Source: Burkholderiaceae bacterium (GTDB taxonomy: Bacteria > Pseudomonadota > Gammaproteobacteria > Burkholderiales > Burkholderiaceae). Taken from it: 11,103 bases of DNA. The stretch lies in NCBI GenBank assembly GCA_030151165.1, contig JASLEM010000413.1, positions 1-11,103 on the forward strand, written 5' to 3'. A model generated the notes under the pieces. That model was not told the DNA's origin. It did not search any database and saw only the letters and a program-made list of their open reading frames with translations. The position numbers and the translations under genes were made by a program. Position 1 is the first letter of the stretch; each line of letters opens with the position of its first letter. This document shows, piece after piece, positions 1 to 6,771 of this stretch.

Positions 1-438
<438 letters not shown>

Positions 439-445
439 GTGCCAA

Positions 446-451
446 ATTGTA
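446..451 (-). promoter_or_regulatory. Possible -10 hexamer of the metH large-polypeptide gene
   Basis: On the minus strand this reads TACAAT, one mismatch from the sigma-70 -10 consensus. It ends 7 bases before the ATG at 438, so a transcript starting at the usual distance would have almost no leader. No good -35 hexamer is visible at 16-18 bp and no Shine-Dalgarno precedes the ATG. The call rests on the hexamer and its position only. Confidence 0.3.
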
Positions 452-527
452 GGTTCGGGGCCTCAAGGCGAGGCTTCGTAAGGCCGATATTCCGGATCTG
501 ACAGTCTCTTTAGTGCCACCACGTCAC

Positions 528-1733
528 ATGAAGGTCGTTCCTCTCTCTTCCGAAGGCTTGCGCATCGGCCGCCCGCTCCCGTTCTCGGTGCGCGACGGCT
601 CGGGCGCCGTCCTGCTCGCGCGCGGGGCGATGATCCAGACGGAAAAGCAGCTCCAGATCCTGCGCACGCGCCAGCTGTACATCGACACCTCCGAGTCGGA
701 GTCGGTGCGCCGCGCCTTCACCGGCCAGCTCGACCAGATGCTGCGCCAGGACGTCGCGCTCGGGCGCATCGCGAGCGCCGCGCCGGACTACACGTCGATG
801 GCCAACCCGTCCGCGGCGCCCCGCGCCATCGACCACCCGCTCGACTGGCCCAACCTGCAGATGCGCCTGCGCCTGCTGCTGGTCGACCCGCGCGGTGCCG
901 ACTGGGTGACGCGCCTGCGCGCCTTGCGCGACGACGTGGTCACGCTGGTCGAGCGCAGCCCCGACCGCGCGCTGATGCGGCTGATGCACGACGCGAGCAA
1001 CGAATTCCAGGACTACAGCGCCAACCACAGCCTGTTCGTCTGCGTGCTGGCCTCGATGGCCTGCGGCGTGCTGCCCGGCTGGAACGCCGACTGGCACGAC
1101 CCGCTGACGCTCGCCGCGCTGACGATGAACGTCTCGTTCACGACCACGCAGGACGAGATGGCGCGCCAGAGCGCCGCGCTCAGCGACAGCCAGAAGGGCG
1201 CGTTGCGGGATCACGCCGAGCGCTCGGCCGAACTGCTGGCCGCGATCGGCGTCGAGGACGCGTTGTGGCTGCACGCCGTGCGCCATCACCACGACGCACC
1301 CGCCGGCCCGGTCGCCGGCCGCTCGCCCGGCGAGCTGATCGCGCGCCTGATCCGCCGCGCCGACCGCTACGCGGCGCGCCTGAGCCCGCGCAAGAGCCGC
1401 CCGGCGTCGTCCGCGACGGCGGCCGCCCAGGTCGCGCTGCTGGACGAAGGCGGCATGACCGACGAGGCCGGCCAGGCCCTGATCCGCACGCTGGGCCTCT
1501 ATCCGCCGGGCGTCTGGGTCAAGCTGCACTGCGGCGAGATCGCGCTGGTGCTGCGCCGCACGCCGGTCGCGAAGACGCCGATCGTCGCCAGCCTCGTCAG
1601 CCGCAGCGGCATGCCGCTCGCGGTGCCCGCGCTGCGCAACACCAAGCTGCCCGACTTCGCCGTCACCGGCGCGGTGCCGCCGGCGCAGGTGAAGGTGCGG
1701 CCGAACCTGGATGCGCTGGAGAAGATGGCCTGA
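528..1733 (+). CDS. Degenerate HD-GYP-like (HD-related output domain) protein
   Basis: This 401-residue cytosolic protein has the architecture of a cyclic-di-GMP phosphodiesterase of the HD-GYP class, but the active site looks eroded. Residues about 5-53 form a beta-rich N-terminal module (GLRIGRPLPFSVRD, then LLARGAMI and RQLYID) like that ahead of some HD-GYP domains. Residues about 150-345 follow the HD-GYP layout: an NHS motif (H167), a helix ending AALTMNVSF where a true domain has ALLHDIG (M200-N201 replace the HD pair), DHAERSAELL (H229), RHHHDAPAG (253-255) where HHE..DG.GYP is expected, and RRADRYAARLSPRK (D279). The closing PPGVWVKLHCGEIALV is also typical. I infer that it binds ligand or partners, or is inactive, rather than hydrolysing cyclic-di-GMP. 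There are no membrane segments. The start is uncertain: GTG at 513 adds five residues, ATG at 528 fits the conserved domain better, and neither has a clear ribosome site. It is divergent from the metH gene on its left and ends three bases from the convergent gene on its right. Confidence 0.8.
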   Translation: MKVVPLSSEGLRIGRPLPFSVRDGSGAVLLARGAMIQTEKQLQILRTRQLYIDTSESESVRRAFTGQLDQMLRQDVALGRIASAAPDYTSMANPSAAPRAIDHPLDWPNLQMRLRLLLVDPRGADWVTRLRALRDDVVTLVERSPDRALMRLMHDASNEFQDYSANHSLFVCVLASMACGVLPGWNADWHDPLTLAALTMNVSFTTTQDEMARQSAALSDSQKGALRDHAERSAELLAAIGVEDALWLHAVRHHHDAPAGPVAGRSPGELIARLIRRADRYAARLSPRKSRPASSATAAAQVALLDEGGMTDEAGQALIRTLGLYPPGVWVKLHCGEIALVLRRTPVAKTPIVASLVSRSGMPLAVPALRNTKLPDFAVTGAVPPAQVKVRPNLDALEKMA

Positions 1734-1743
1734 GCTTCAGGCC
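1727..1743. terminator. Stem-loop made by two convergent stop codons
   Basis: GGCCTGA, a GCT loop and TCAGGCC form a perfect 7-bp inverted repeat. Each arm contains the TGA of one of the two convergent genes (1731-1733 on plus, 1737-1739 on minus). It could be a very compact bidirectional terminator. There is no T-tract, the loop is only three bases, and part of the symmetry follows automatically from two facing TGA codons. Confidence 0.3.
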
Positions 1744-2789
1744 GCGACGAGCCCGCTGAACAGCGGATCCCGCACCCCACGCGGCCGGTACGCGCTCACG
1801 CGGCGCGCGATCTCGCCGATGTGGTCGGGCGTCGTGCCGCAGCAGCCACCGGCGATGTTGAGGAAGCCGGACTTCGCGAACTCCTCGATCAGCGCGCCGG
1901 TGACTTCAGGCGTCTCGTCGAAGCCGGTGTCGCTCATCGGGTTGGGCAGGCCGGCGTTCGGGTAGCAGCTGACGAACGTGTCGCCCGCGACCTTGGCGAG
2001 CTCCTCGATGTACGGCCGCATCAGCGCGGCGCCGAGCGCGCAGTTCAGGCCGATCGCGATCGGGCGCGCGTGGCGCACCGAGTGCCAGAACGCGGTCACG
2101 GTCTGGCCCGACAGGATGCGGCCGGAGGCGTCGGTGACGGTGCCCGAGATGATCACCGGCAGGCGCACGCCCGTCTCGTCCATCAGTTCGTCGAGCGCGA
2201 AGATCGCGGCCTTGGCGTTGAGCGTGTCGAAGATCGTCTCGACGAGGAACAGGTCGGCGCCGCCCTCGATCAGGCCTTCGGCCTGCTCGCGGTACGAGGC
2301 GCGCAGCTCGTCGAAGTGGACGTTGCGCGCGCCGGGGTCGTTGACGTCCGGGCTGATGCTGGCGGTGCGCGGCGTCGGGCCCAGCGCGCCGGCGACGAAG
2401 CGGGGCTTGTCGGGCGTCGAGTACTGGTCGGCGCATTCGCGGGCGAGGCGCGCGGCGGCGACGTTCATCTCGCGCGCGAGGTGCGCGAGGCCGTAGTCCT
2501 CCTGCGCGACCGAGGTGGCGCCGAAGGTGTTCGTCTCGATGATGTCCGCGCCGGCGGCCAGGTACTGCGAGTGGATCTCGCGCAGCACGTCGGGCCGCGT
2601 CAGCTGCAGCATCTCGTTGTTGCCCTTCACGTCCTTCGGATGATCGGGCAGGCGGTCGCCGCGATAGTCGGCTTCCTGCAGCTTGTAGCGCTGGATCATC
2701 GTGCCCATCGCGCCGTCGATGATCACGATGCGCTTCTTCAGCAGCTCGGGCAGCGCGGCGCCGCGCGTGTAGGCGATGGGATGGCTCAT
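1737..2789 (-). CDS. metH: Methionine synthase homocysteine-binding module (homocysteine S-methyltransferase family)
   Basis: This 350-residue zinc enzyme module activates homocysteine and should accept the methyl group from the cobalamin polypeptide encoded at 438 and leftward. It corresponds to roughly the first 350 residues of single-chain MetH. DGAMGT is at residues 25-30, followed by [27 protein letters not shown] and [16 protein letters not shown]. The three zinc ligands are present: C250 in GLNCALGA, and C316 and C317 in GGCCGTTP. The length matches a free-standing module, so this looks like a natural split rather than a truncation. The ATG at 2787-2789 is preceded by the AT-rich TAAAAT hexamer but by no Shine-Dalgarno. 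It lies 71 bp downstream of the GGDEF-EAL gene on the same strand, and about 1.3 kb with an opposing gene separates it from its partner polypeptide. I see no cobalamin, SAM or SAH riboswitch in the short leader. Confidence 0.95.
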   Translation of the reverse strand: MSHPIAYTRGAALPELLKKRIVIIDGAMGTMIQRYKLQEADYRGDRLPDHPKDVKGNNEMLQLTRPDVLREIHSQYLAAGADIIETNTFGATSVAQEDYGLAHLAREMNVAAARLARECADQYSTPDKPRFVAGALGPTPRTASISPDVNDPGARNVHFDELRASYREQAEGLIEGGADLFLVETIFDTLNAKAAIFALDELMDETGVRLPVIISGTVTDASGRILSGQTVTAFWHSVRHARPIAIGLNCALGAALMRPYIEELAKVAGDTFVSCYPNAGLPNPMSDTGFDETPEVTGALIEEFAKSGFLNIAGGCCGTTPDHIGEIARRVSAYRPRGVRDPLFSGLVAA

Positions 2790-2795
2790 GCGCGC

Positions 2796-2801
2796 ATTTT
2801 A
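2796..2801 (-). promoter_or_regulatory. Possible -10 hexamer of the homocysteine-module gene
   Basis: On the minus strand this reads TAAAAT and ends 6 bases before the ATG at 2789, in an otherwise very GC-rich gap (2790-2860). A start site about 7 bases downstream would fall on or next to the ATG and give a leaderless mRNA. A three-codon reading frame (ATG CGC GCA TGA) overlaps the start by ATGA and may be chance. No convincing -35 is seen. Confidence 0.3.
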
Positions 2802-2860
2802 AGGACGCGGGCGGCCGCCTGCGTTCGCGGTGCGGCAAGGCCCGCCGGCGAGCGCCGTCT

Positions 2861-3949
2861 TCAGCGCAGCGCGCCGGCGTGGGTGTCGCCCGCGGCGTCC
2901 ACGTCGACATCCATGAACAGCGACGAGCGGAAGTCCGCGCGGCTCTGCGGTGCCTGGTCCGCGGCGTGCGGCGCGGGGTGCGACTCGCCCATCGCCCACA
3001 GCGTCAACATGCGCGCCGCCATCGGGCGCGCGAACAGGTAGCCCTGCAGCTCGTCGCAGTGCAGGCTCAGGAGGATGTCGCGCTGGCGCACGGTCTCGAC
3101 ACCCTCGGCCACCACGCGCAGTCCGAGCGCGTGCGCGAGCCGGATGACGGCGTCGACCACGGCCAGCGCGTCCTGGCTCGAGCCGAGGTCCTGCACGAAG
3201 CTCTGGTCGATCTTGAGCTGCTTGGCGGGCAGCTTGCGCAGGTAGGCGAGGCTCGAGTAGCCGGTGCCGAAGTCGTCGATCGACAGGCTCACGCCGACGC
3301 TCGAGAGCTGCGCGAAGGCGCGCATCGTCTCCTGCGTGTCCTCCATCGCGACGGATTCGGTGATCTCGAAGGTGAGCAGCTGCGGGTCGACGCCGAAGTG
3401 CTCGACCGCCAGCCGCACGCGCTGCACGAGGTCTTCCTGGCGCAGCTGGTGCACCGAGAGGTTGACGGCCACGCGCATGCGCAGGCCCTGGCGGTTCCAC
3501 TCGCGCAACTGGCGGCAGGCCTCGTCGATGACCCAGTTGCCGATCGTGCCGATCAGGCCGAAGCGCTCGGCGATCGGGATGAACAGGCCCGGCGGCACGA
3601 ACCCGCGCACGGCGTGCTGCCAGCGCAGCAGCGACTCGACGCCGGTGATCTGGCCCGACTTGCCGTCGATCTTGGGCTGGTAGTAGAGCTGCAGCTCGTG
3701 GCGGTCGATCGCCAGCCGCAGGTCGGCCTGCAGCGCGAGCTGCTCGCGCGCGTCGAGCTCCATGCGCGGCTCGAAGAACGCGTAGGTCGAGCCGCCGGCG
3801 CGCTTGGCGGCGTACATCGCGGCGTCGGCGTTGGCGATCAGCTTCGAGGCCGGCCCGTGCTCCGGGTACATCACGATGCCGATCGAGCCGGACAGGTTGA
3901 CCGTCACCGCGTTGGGCAGCGTCATCGGCTCGCCGAGCGTCGCCAGCAC
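2861..3949 (-). CDS. EAL-domain cyclic-di-GMP phosphodiesterase piece of an interrupted GGDEF-EAL gene
   Basis: This is the downstream part of a GGDEF-EAL protein, in the same frame as the upstream piece at 3953-5245 and separated from it by one TAG codon. Numbering from the GTG at 3947-3949 (362 codons), residues 1-60 are the last third of the GGDEF domain (VNLSGSIGIVMYPEHG, ANADAAMYAAKRAG). Residues about 75-320 are a full EAL domain: GVESLLRW (102-110, the EAL signature present as ESL with its Glu kept), N163 in VNLSVHQL, E195 in FEITES, DDFGTGYSSL from 225, K246 in LKID, VAEGVET around E282, and Q302 in LQGYLFARPM. All the main metal-binding and catalytic positions I can place are present, so EAL phosphodiesterase activity is plausible. 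The GTG starts three bases after the TAG, so reinitiation could produce this piece. Otherwise it is the untranslated remnant of a nonsense-mutated gene. The tail after residue 325 is unstructured. Confidence 0.8.
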   Translation of the reverse strand: MLATLGEPMTLPNAVTVNLSGSIGIVMYPEHGPASKLIANADAAMYAAKRAGGSTYAFFEPRMELDAREQLALQADLRLAIDRHELQLYYQPKIDGKSGQITGVESLLRWQHAVRGFVPPGLFIPIAERFGLIGTIGNWVIDEACRQLREWNRQGLRMRVAVNLSVHQLRQEDLVQRVRLAVEHFGVDPQLLTFEITESVAMEDTQETMRAFAQLSSVGVSLSIDDFGTGYSSLAYLRKLPAKQLKIDQSFVQDLGSSQDALAVVDAVIRLAHALGLRVVAEGVETVRQRDILLSLHCDELQGYLFARPMAARMLTLWAMGESHPAPHAADQAPQSRADFRSSLFMDVDVDAAGDTHAGALR

Positions 3950-3952
3950 GCG

Positions 3953-5245
3953 CTACGCGATCGACGCCGCCACCGCCTCGTGGCCGGGCTTGACCAGCAT
4001 CATCAGGAACTCGTCGCCGCCGACGCGCGCGACCGTGTCCTCGGGCCGGGCGACGGCCTGCAGCCGCCGGCCGATCTCGCGCAGCACGGCGTCGCCGGCG
4101 ACGTGGCCGAAGGAATCGTTGACCGGCTTGAAGCCGTCGAGGTCGATGAACAGCACCGCGAGCGCGCACGGCTCGGGCCGCGCCCCGGCGCGCGCCAGCG
4201 CCTTCTTCATCCGATCCTCGAACATCAGCCGGTTGGGCATGCGCGTCAGCGGGTCGGAGTGCGCCTGGTCGTGCAGCTTGCGGTTGGCGTCGCTGAGCGA
4301 GGATGCGAGCAGCCGGTTGCGTTCGTGCGCGCGCGAGTCGAGCCACGAGCAGACGAGGCCGATGACGACGACCATCGCCATCACGCCGCAGATCATCATC
4401 AGCGTGCCCGCGCTCACGCCGGCGCGGACGGCCGTGGCGGCGAGCTCGGGCGAGGGCAGCGCGATGCGCAGCGCGTGCAGCGCCATCAGTGTCGCGGTTG
4501 AATGCGTGGCCGACATCACCGCCGCGCTCACCCACAGGCGCGCCAGCGGCCGGTCGCGGCCGCGCCAGAAGCGGCCGAAGACGAACCAGAGCGACGCCGC
4601 GCAGCCCGCGGCCACCAGCAGCAGCGCCGCGGCGATCGTCGGCAGGCCGTCGGCCAGCGCGGGCGTGGCGACCACCGGCACGAAGCGGCCGGCGTCGGCG
4701 TTGCCGATCGCGAGGCTGCGCCGCGCGAACTCGAACATCGCGCCCCAGCCGGCGGCGAGCAGCGCGGCGTGGGCGGCGATGCGCAGGCGTTCCTGGCGGT
4801 CGAGCCGGCCGACCAGGTGCAGCGCCGCGACCAGCACGCCACCCACCGCCGCCATCGCGCCGAGCGGCGCGGGCGCCATCTGCAGCGCGAGCGACGCGTC
4901 GTCGGGCACCAGCGCCGCGAGGCCGAACGTCCACGACACCCACAGCCCGCTGCCGACCGCGCAGACCCCGCCGATCCACCACGCCCACACCGTCACGCGG
5001 TCGCGCGAGCGCATGCGGCGCAGGGAGCAGCCCAGCATCGCGAACGTCAGCATGCCGGTGAGCACCGTGAGGGCGCAGAGAGGCCAGGCCAGGTTGAAGG
5101 ACACGTCGATTCCGGTGATCGTCGCCAAGGACGGGAAGACACTGAATCCTGTTTCGGTGATCGCGGACCAAACCTGAGCGGAAAGTTGACGATCCGGACA
5201 CATTGCGCGCCCGCGAACGCCGAAAACGCGCGGATGGATTACCAC
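3953..5245 (-). CDS. Membrane sensor-GGDEF piece (MHYT-like), ending at a premature amber codon
   Basis: This is the upstream piece of the interrupted GGDEF-EAL gene. Residues about 50-302 contain about seven hydrophobic segments laid out like an MHYT sensor, but the Met-His-Tyr-Thr copper-ligand motifs are nearly gone: VSWTFGLAAL near 103, GAMFEFARRSL near 168 and ATHSTATLMAL near 246. The GGDEF domain follows: HSDPLTRMPNRL from 329, FIDLDGFKPVND from 366, an RPED inhibitory site at 400-403 and GGDEF at 409-413. Translation stops at TAG (3953-3955) after ASIA at residue 430, about 60 residues before the domain would end, so the diguanylate cyclase fold is incomplete. The next codons continue the domain perfectly (RVLATLGEP), so a single CAG to TAG change is the simplest cause. 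The start is uncertain: GTG 5245 is the longest, ATG at 5203 or GTG at 5104 (GGAA five bases upstream) are alternatives. As a whole, the gene would make an inner-membrane bifunctional cyclic-di-GMP enzyme. Confidence 0.75.
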   Translation of the reverse strand: MVIHPRVFGVRGRAMCPDRQLSAQVWSAITETGFSVFPSLATITGIDVSFNLAWPLCALTVLTGMLTFAMLGCSLRRMRSRDRVTVWAWWIGGVCAVGSGLWVSWTFGLAALVPDDASLALQMAPAPLGAMAAVGGVLVAALHLVGRLDRQERLRIAAHAALLAAGWGAMFEFARRSLAIGNADAGRFVPVVATPALADGLPTIAAALLLVAAGCAASLWFVFGRFWRGRDRPLARLWVSAAVMSATHSTATLMALHALRIALPSPELAATAVRAGVSAGTLMMICGVMAMVVVIGLVCSWLDSRAHERNRLLASSLSDANRKLHDQAHSDPLTRMPNRLMFEDRMKKALARAGARPEPCALAVLFIDLDGFKPVNDSFGHVAGDAVLREIGRRLQAVARPEDTVARVGGDEFLMMLVKPGHEAVAASIA

Positions 5246-5277
5246 GACAGGTCGGCCGTCACGGAAAGCGGCGATAA

Positions 5278-5299
5278 TTCATGAGTCGATCCTCATGAA
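5278..5299. promoter_or_regulatory. Perfect inverted repeat in the divergent intergenic region (operator candidate)
   Basis: TTCATGAG (5278-5285), a TCGATC spacer and CTCATGAA (5292-5299) form a perfect 8-bp-arm inverted repeat. It lies 12 bp before the GTG of the AbrB-type gene and about 33 bp from the longest start of the divergent GGDEF gene. A GATAAT hexamer at 5273-5278, like a plus-strand -10, abuts it. The position suits a dimeric repressor site, or a hairpin in the mRNA leader. No regulator gene is present in the window to assign to it. Confidence 0.45.
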
Positions 5300-5311
5300 A
5301 GTTGCAATCTC

Positions 5312-6418
5312 GTGACCGCGCCGCTGTCCGATCCCGGCTCCGCCGCCGCGCTGCCCCCGCCGGGCATCGTCGGCCGGGCCTCGTTGCGGCAGGCCGTCGC
5401 GCTGCTGGCGCTGTCGATCGCGGGCGTCGCGGTGCTGAAGTCGCTGCACGTGTCGGCGGCGTTGCTGCTCGGGCCGATCGCCGCGGCGATCCTGTTCGCG
5501 GTGCGCGGGACGGCGATCCGCGTCCCGCCGGTGGCGTTCGTCTTCGCGCAGGCGATCGTCGGCTGCATGATCGCGCGCACCATCCCGACGGCGATCCTGG
5601 GCGAGATCGGGCGCTCGTGGCCGCTCTTCCTCGCGTCGGTCGGCTCCGTGGTCGCGGCCAGCGCGGTGCTGGGCTGGGCGATGGCACGCCTGCGGCTGCT
5701 GCCCGGCACGACGGCCGTCTGGGGCTCGTTCCCCGGTGCCGCCACGGCGATGGTGCTGATGGCCGAATCCTTCGGCGCCGACGTGCGGCTCGTCGCGTTG
5801 ATGCAGTACCTGCGCGTGCTGATGGTGGGCGTGGTCGCGACCACCGTCACGCGCCTGTGGGTGCCGGTGCACGCCGACGCGCCGCTGCACCTGATCCCGG
5901 TGTCCGCGCCGATCGACCCGGCGGCGCTGGCCGGCACGCTGGTGCTGGCGGTCGGCGGCGCGTGGGTCGCGCTCAAGGCGCGCATCCCCGCCGGGCCCTT
6001 CCTGCTGCCGATGTTCGTCGGCATGGCCCTGCAGGACACCGGCCTGATGCGCATCGAGCTGCCCTGGTGGCTGCTCGCGGCCTGCTATGCGATCGTCGGC
6101 TGGAGCATCGGGCTGCGCTTCACGCGCGAGATCGTGCGCCATGCGGCGTCGTTGCTGCCGCGCGTGCTGGCCGGCATCGCGGCGCTGATCGCCATCTGCG
6201 GCCTGTTCGCCTGCGTGCTGGCGAAGCTGGCGCACGTCGACGCGCTGACCGCCTACCTCGCCACCAGCCCCGGCGGCGCGGACACCGTCGCCATCATCGC
6301 GAGCTCGAGCCCGGTGGACGTGCCCTTCGTGATGGCGATGCAGTCGGCGCGCTTCATCCTCGTCGCGTTCTGCGGGCCGCTCATCGCGCGCTTCGTCGCG
6401 CGCCGCATCCCGCGCTGA
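5312..6418 (+). CDS. AbrB-duplication family integral membrane protein
   Basis: This 368-residue inner-membrane protein belongs to the AbrB (membrane duplication) family, often labelled 'putative ammonia monooxygenase' or 'AbrB family transcriptional regulator' in databases; the sequence supports neither activity. About ten hydrophobic segments run from residue 27 to the end. The internal duplication is visible: WGSFPGAATAMVLMAESFGADVRLVALMQYLRVLMV (near 137-172) is echoed by TSPGGADTVAIIASSSPVDVPFVMAMQSARFILV (318-351). Both copies keep the PGGA-like turn, a Val-rich strand and the MQ..R motif. It is probably a transporter, substrate unknown. GTG 5312 is the first possible start in the frame. 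A weak GAAAG lies ten bases upstream, and two tiny reading frames (5281-5298 and 5295-5315) run into it with ATGA and GTGA overlaps. It faces the DUF3567 gene and shares a hairpin with it. Confidence 0.88.
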   Translation: MTAPLSDPGSAAALPPPGIVGRASLRQAVALLALSIAGVAVLKSLHVSAALLLGPIAAAILFAVRGTAIRVPPVAFVFAQAIVGCMIARTIPTAILGEIGRSWPLFLASVGSVVAASAVLGWAMARLRLLPGTTAVWGSFPGAATAMVLMAESFGADVRLVALMQYLRVLMVGVVATTVTRLWVPVHADAPLHLIPVSAPIDPAALAGTLVLAVGGAWVALKARIPAGPFLLPMFVGMALQDTGLMRIELPWWLLAACYAIVGWSIGLRFTREIVRHAASLLPRVLAGIAALIAICGLFACVLAKLAHVDALTAYLATSPGGADTVAIIASSSPVDVPFVMAMQSARFILVAFCGPLIARFVARRIPR

Positions 6419-6431
6419 ACGCGCGCGGGAT
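6407..6431. terminator. Bidirectional hairpin between convergent genes
   Basis: ATCCCGCGC (6407-6415) and GCGCGGGAT (6423-6431) are a perfect 9-bp inverted repeat around a 7-base loop. The loop begins with the TGA of the AbrB-type gene (6416-6418), and the last base of the right arm belongs to the stop of the DUF3567 gene. The strong GC stem in a 12-bp convergent gap suggests a shared terminator. No T-tract follows on either strand, so Rho-independent function is uncertain. Confidence 0.5.
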
Positions 6432-6721
6432 CAGTGCAGCACGAGCGGCTGCTGTGGCAGGCCGGTGTAGCCGCCGATGAACTCGTCGACCTGGTCGGGC
6501 GTCGGGTCGTTGCGCGCGAGTTCCTCCACGCCTTCGCGGAACAACTGCGCCATCGCGCCTTCGAGGTAGATCTCCTTGCGCGCGAACTTGTCGACGATCT
6601 CGTAGCCGCCCCGCGACAGCGGCGCGTCGCTCGCTTCGAGCGTGTCGCCGGCGCCGGGCGCGACGGGGACGTCGAGCTCGACGACGACGAACGTATCGGA
6701 GTTGTAGACCATGGTTGTCAT
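6431..6721 (-). CDS. DUF3567 family protein
   Basis: This small 96-residue cytosolic protein of unknown function is found, as far as I know, in betaproteobacteria. The opening MTTMVYNSDTFVVVELDVP, the middle RGGYEIVDKFARKEIYLEGAMAQLFREGVEEL and the closing DEFIGGYTGLPQQPLVLH match the DUF3567 pattern as I remember it. The C-terminal half looks mainly helical and acidic, with no membrane segment or obvious catalytic motif. The start at 6719-6721 is set by an AAGGA Shine-Dalgarno eight bases upstream on the minus strand. The frame stays open 27 codons further upstream, but that stretch is unlike the family. The gene lies 50 bp downstream of the DUF3108 gene on the same strand, so they may be co-transcribed, although a palindrome in the gap could mark its own promoter. 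Confidence 0.88.
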   Translation of the reverse strand: MTTMVYNSDTFVVVELDVPVAPGAGDTLEASDAPLSRGGYEIVDKFARKEIYLEGAMAQLFREGVEELARNDPTPDQVDEFIGGYTGLPQQPLVLH

Positions 6722-6737
6722 GACGGGGATCCTTCTG

Positions 6738-6752
6738 AATTGAGACTCAGTT
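6738..6752. repeat. Imperfect palindrome upstream of the DUF3567 gene
   Basis: AATTGAG A CTCAGTT is a 15-bp palindrome with one mismatched pair in seven, lying 17 bp upstream of the DUF3567 start within the 50-bp gap. The core TGAGACTCA is perfect. It could be a regulator-binding site, but no promoter hexamers are clear beside it and chance cannot be excluded. Confidence 0.25.
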
Positions 6753-6771
6753 GGGCGTGCGCGACGGGAAA

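Noticed and set aside
2790..2860. Possible SAH, SAM or cobalamin riboswitch ahead of the homocysteine-module gene
   Set aside because: The 71-bp gap shows no conserved core of these riboswitches that I can recognise. It holds only a GGCGGCCGCC palindrome and the TAAAAT hexamer.
1821..4501. Long plus-strand open frames opposite the metH and GGDEF-EAL genes (1821-3041 and 2879-4501)
   Set aside because: They are shadows created by high GC content. Their translations are Arg/Ala/Val-rich with no domain pattern, while the minus strand encodes clear MetH, GGDEF and EAL motifs.
5259..5282. Minus-strand seven-codon frame (MNYRRFP) with an AGGA seven bases before its ATG
   Set aside because: Its frame differs from the GGDEF gene and it stops at once. 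The AGGA and the ATG arise from the inverted repeat and its spacer, so a real start or an upstream frameshift is not supported without relatives to compare.
5279..6235. Minus-strand open frame of 318 codons opposite the AbrB-type gene
   Set aside because: The translation is dominated by Arg, Gln, His and Asp with no hydrophobic segments or motifs. The plus strand encodes a membrane protein with a visible internal duplication.
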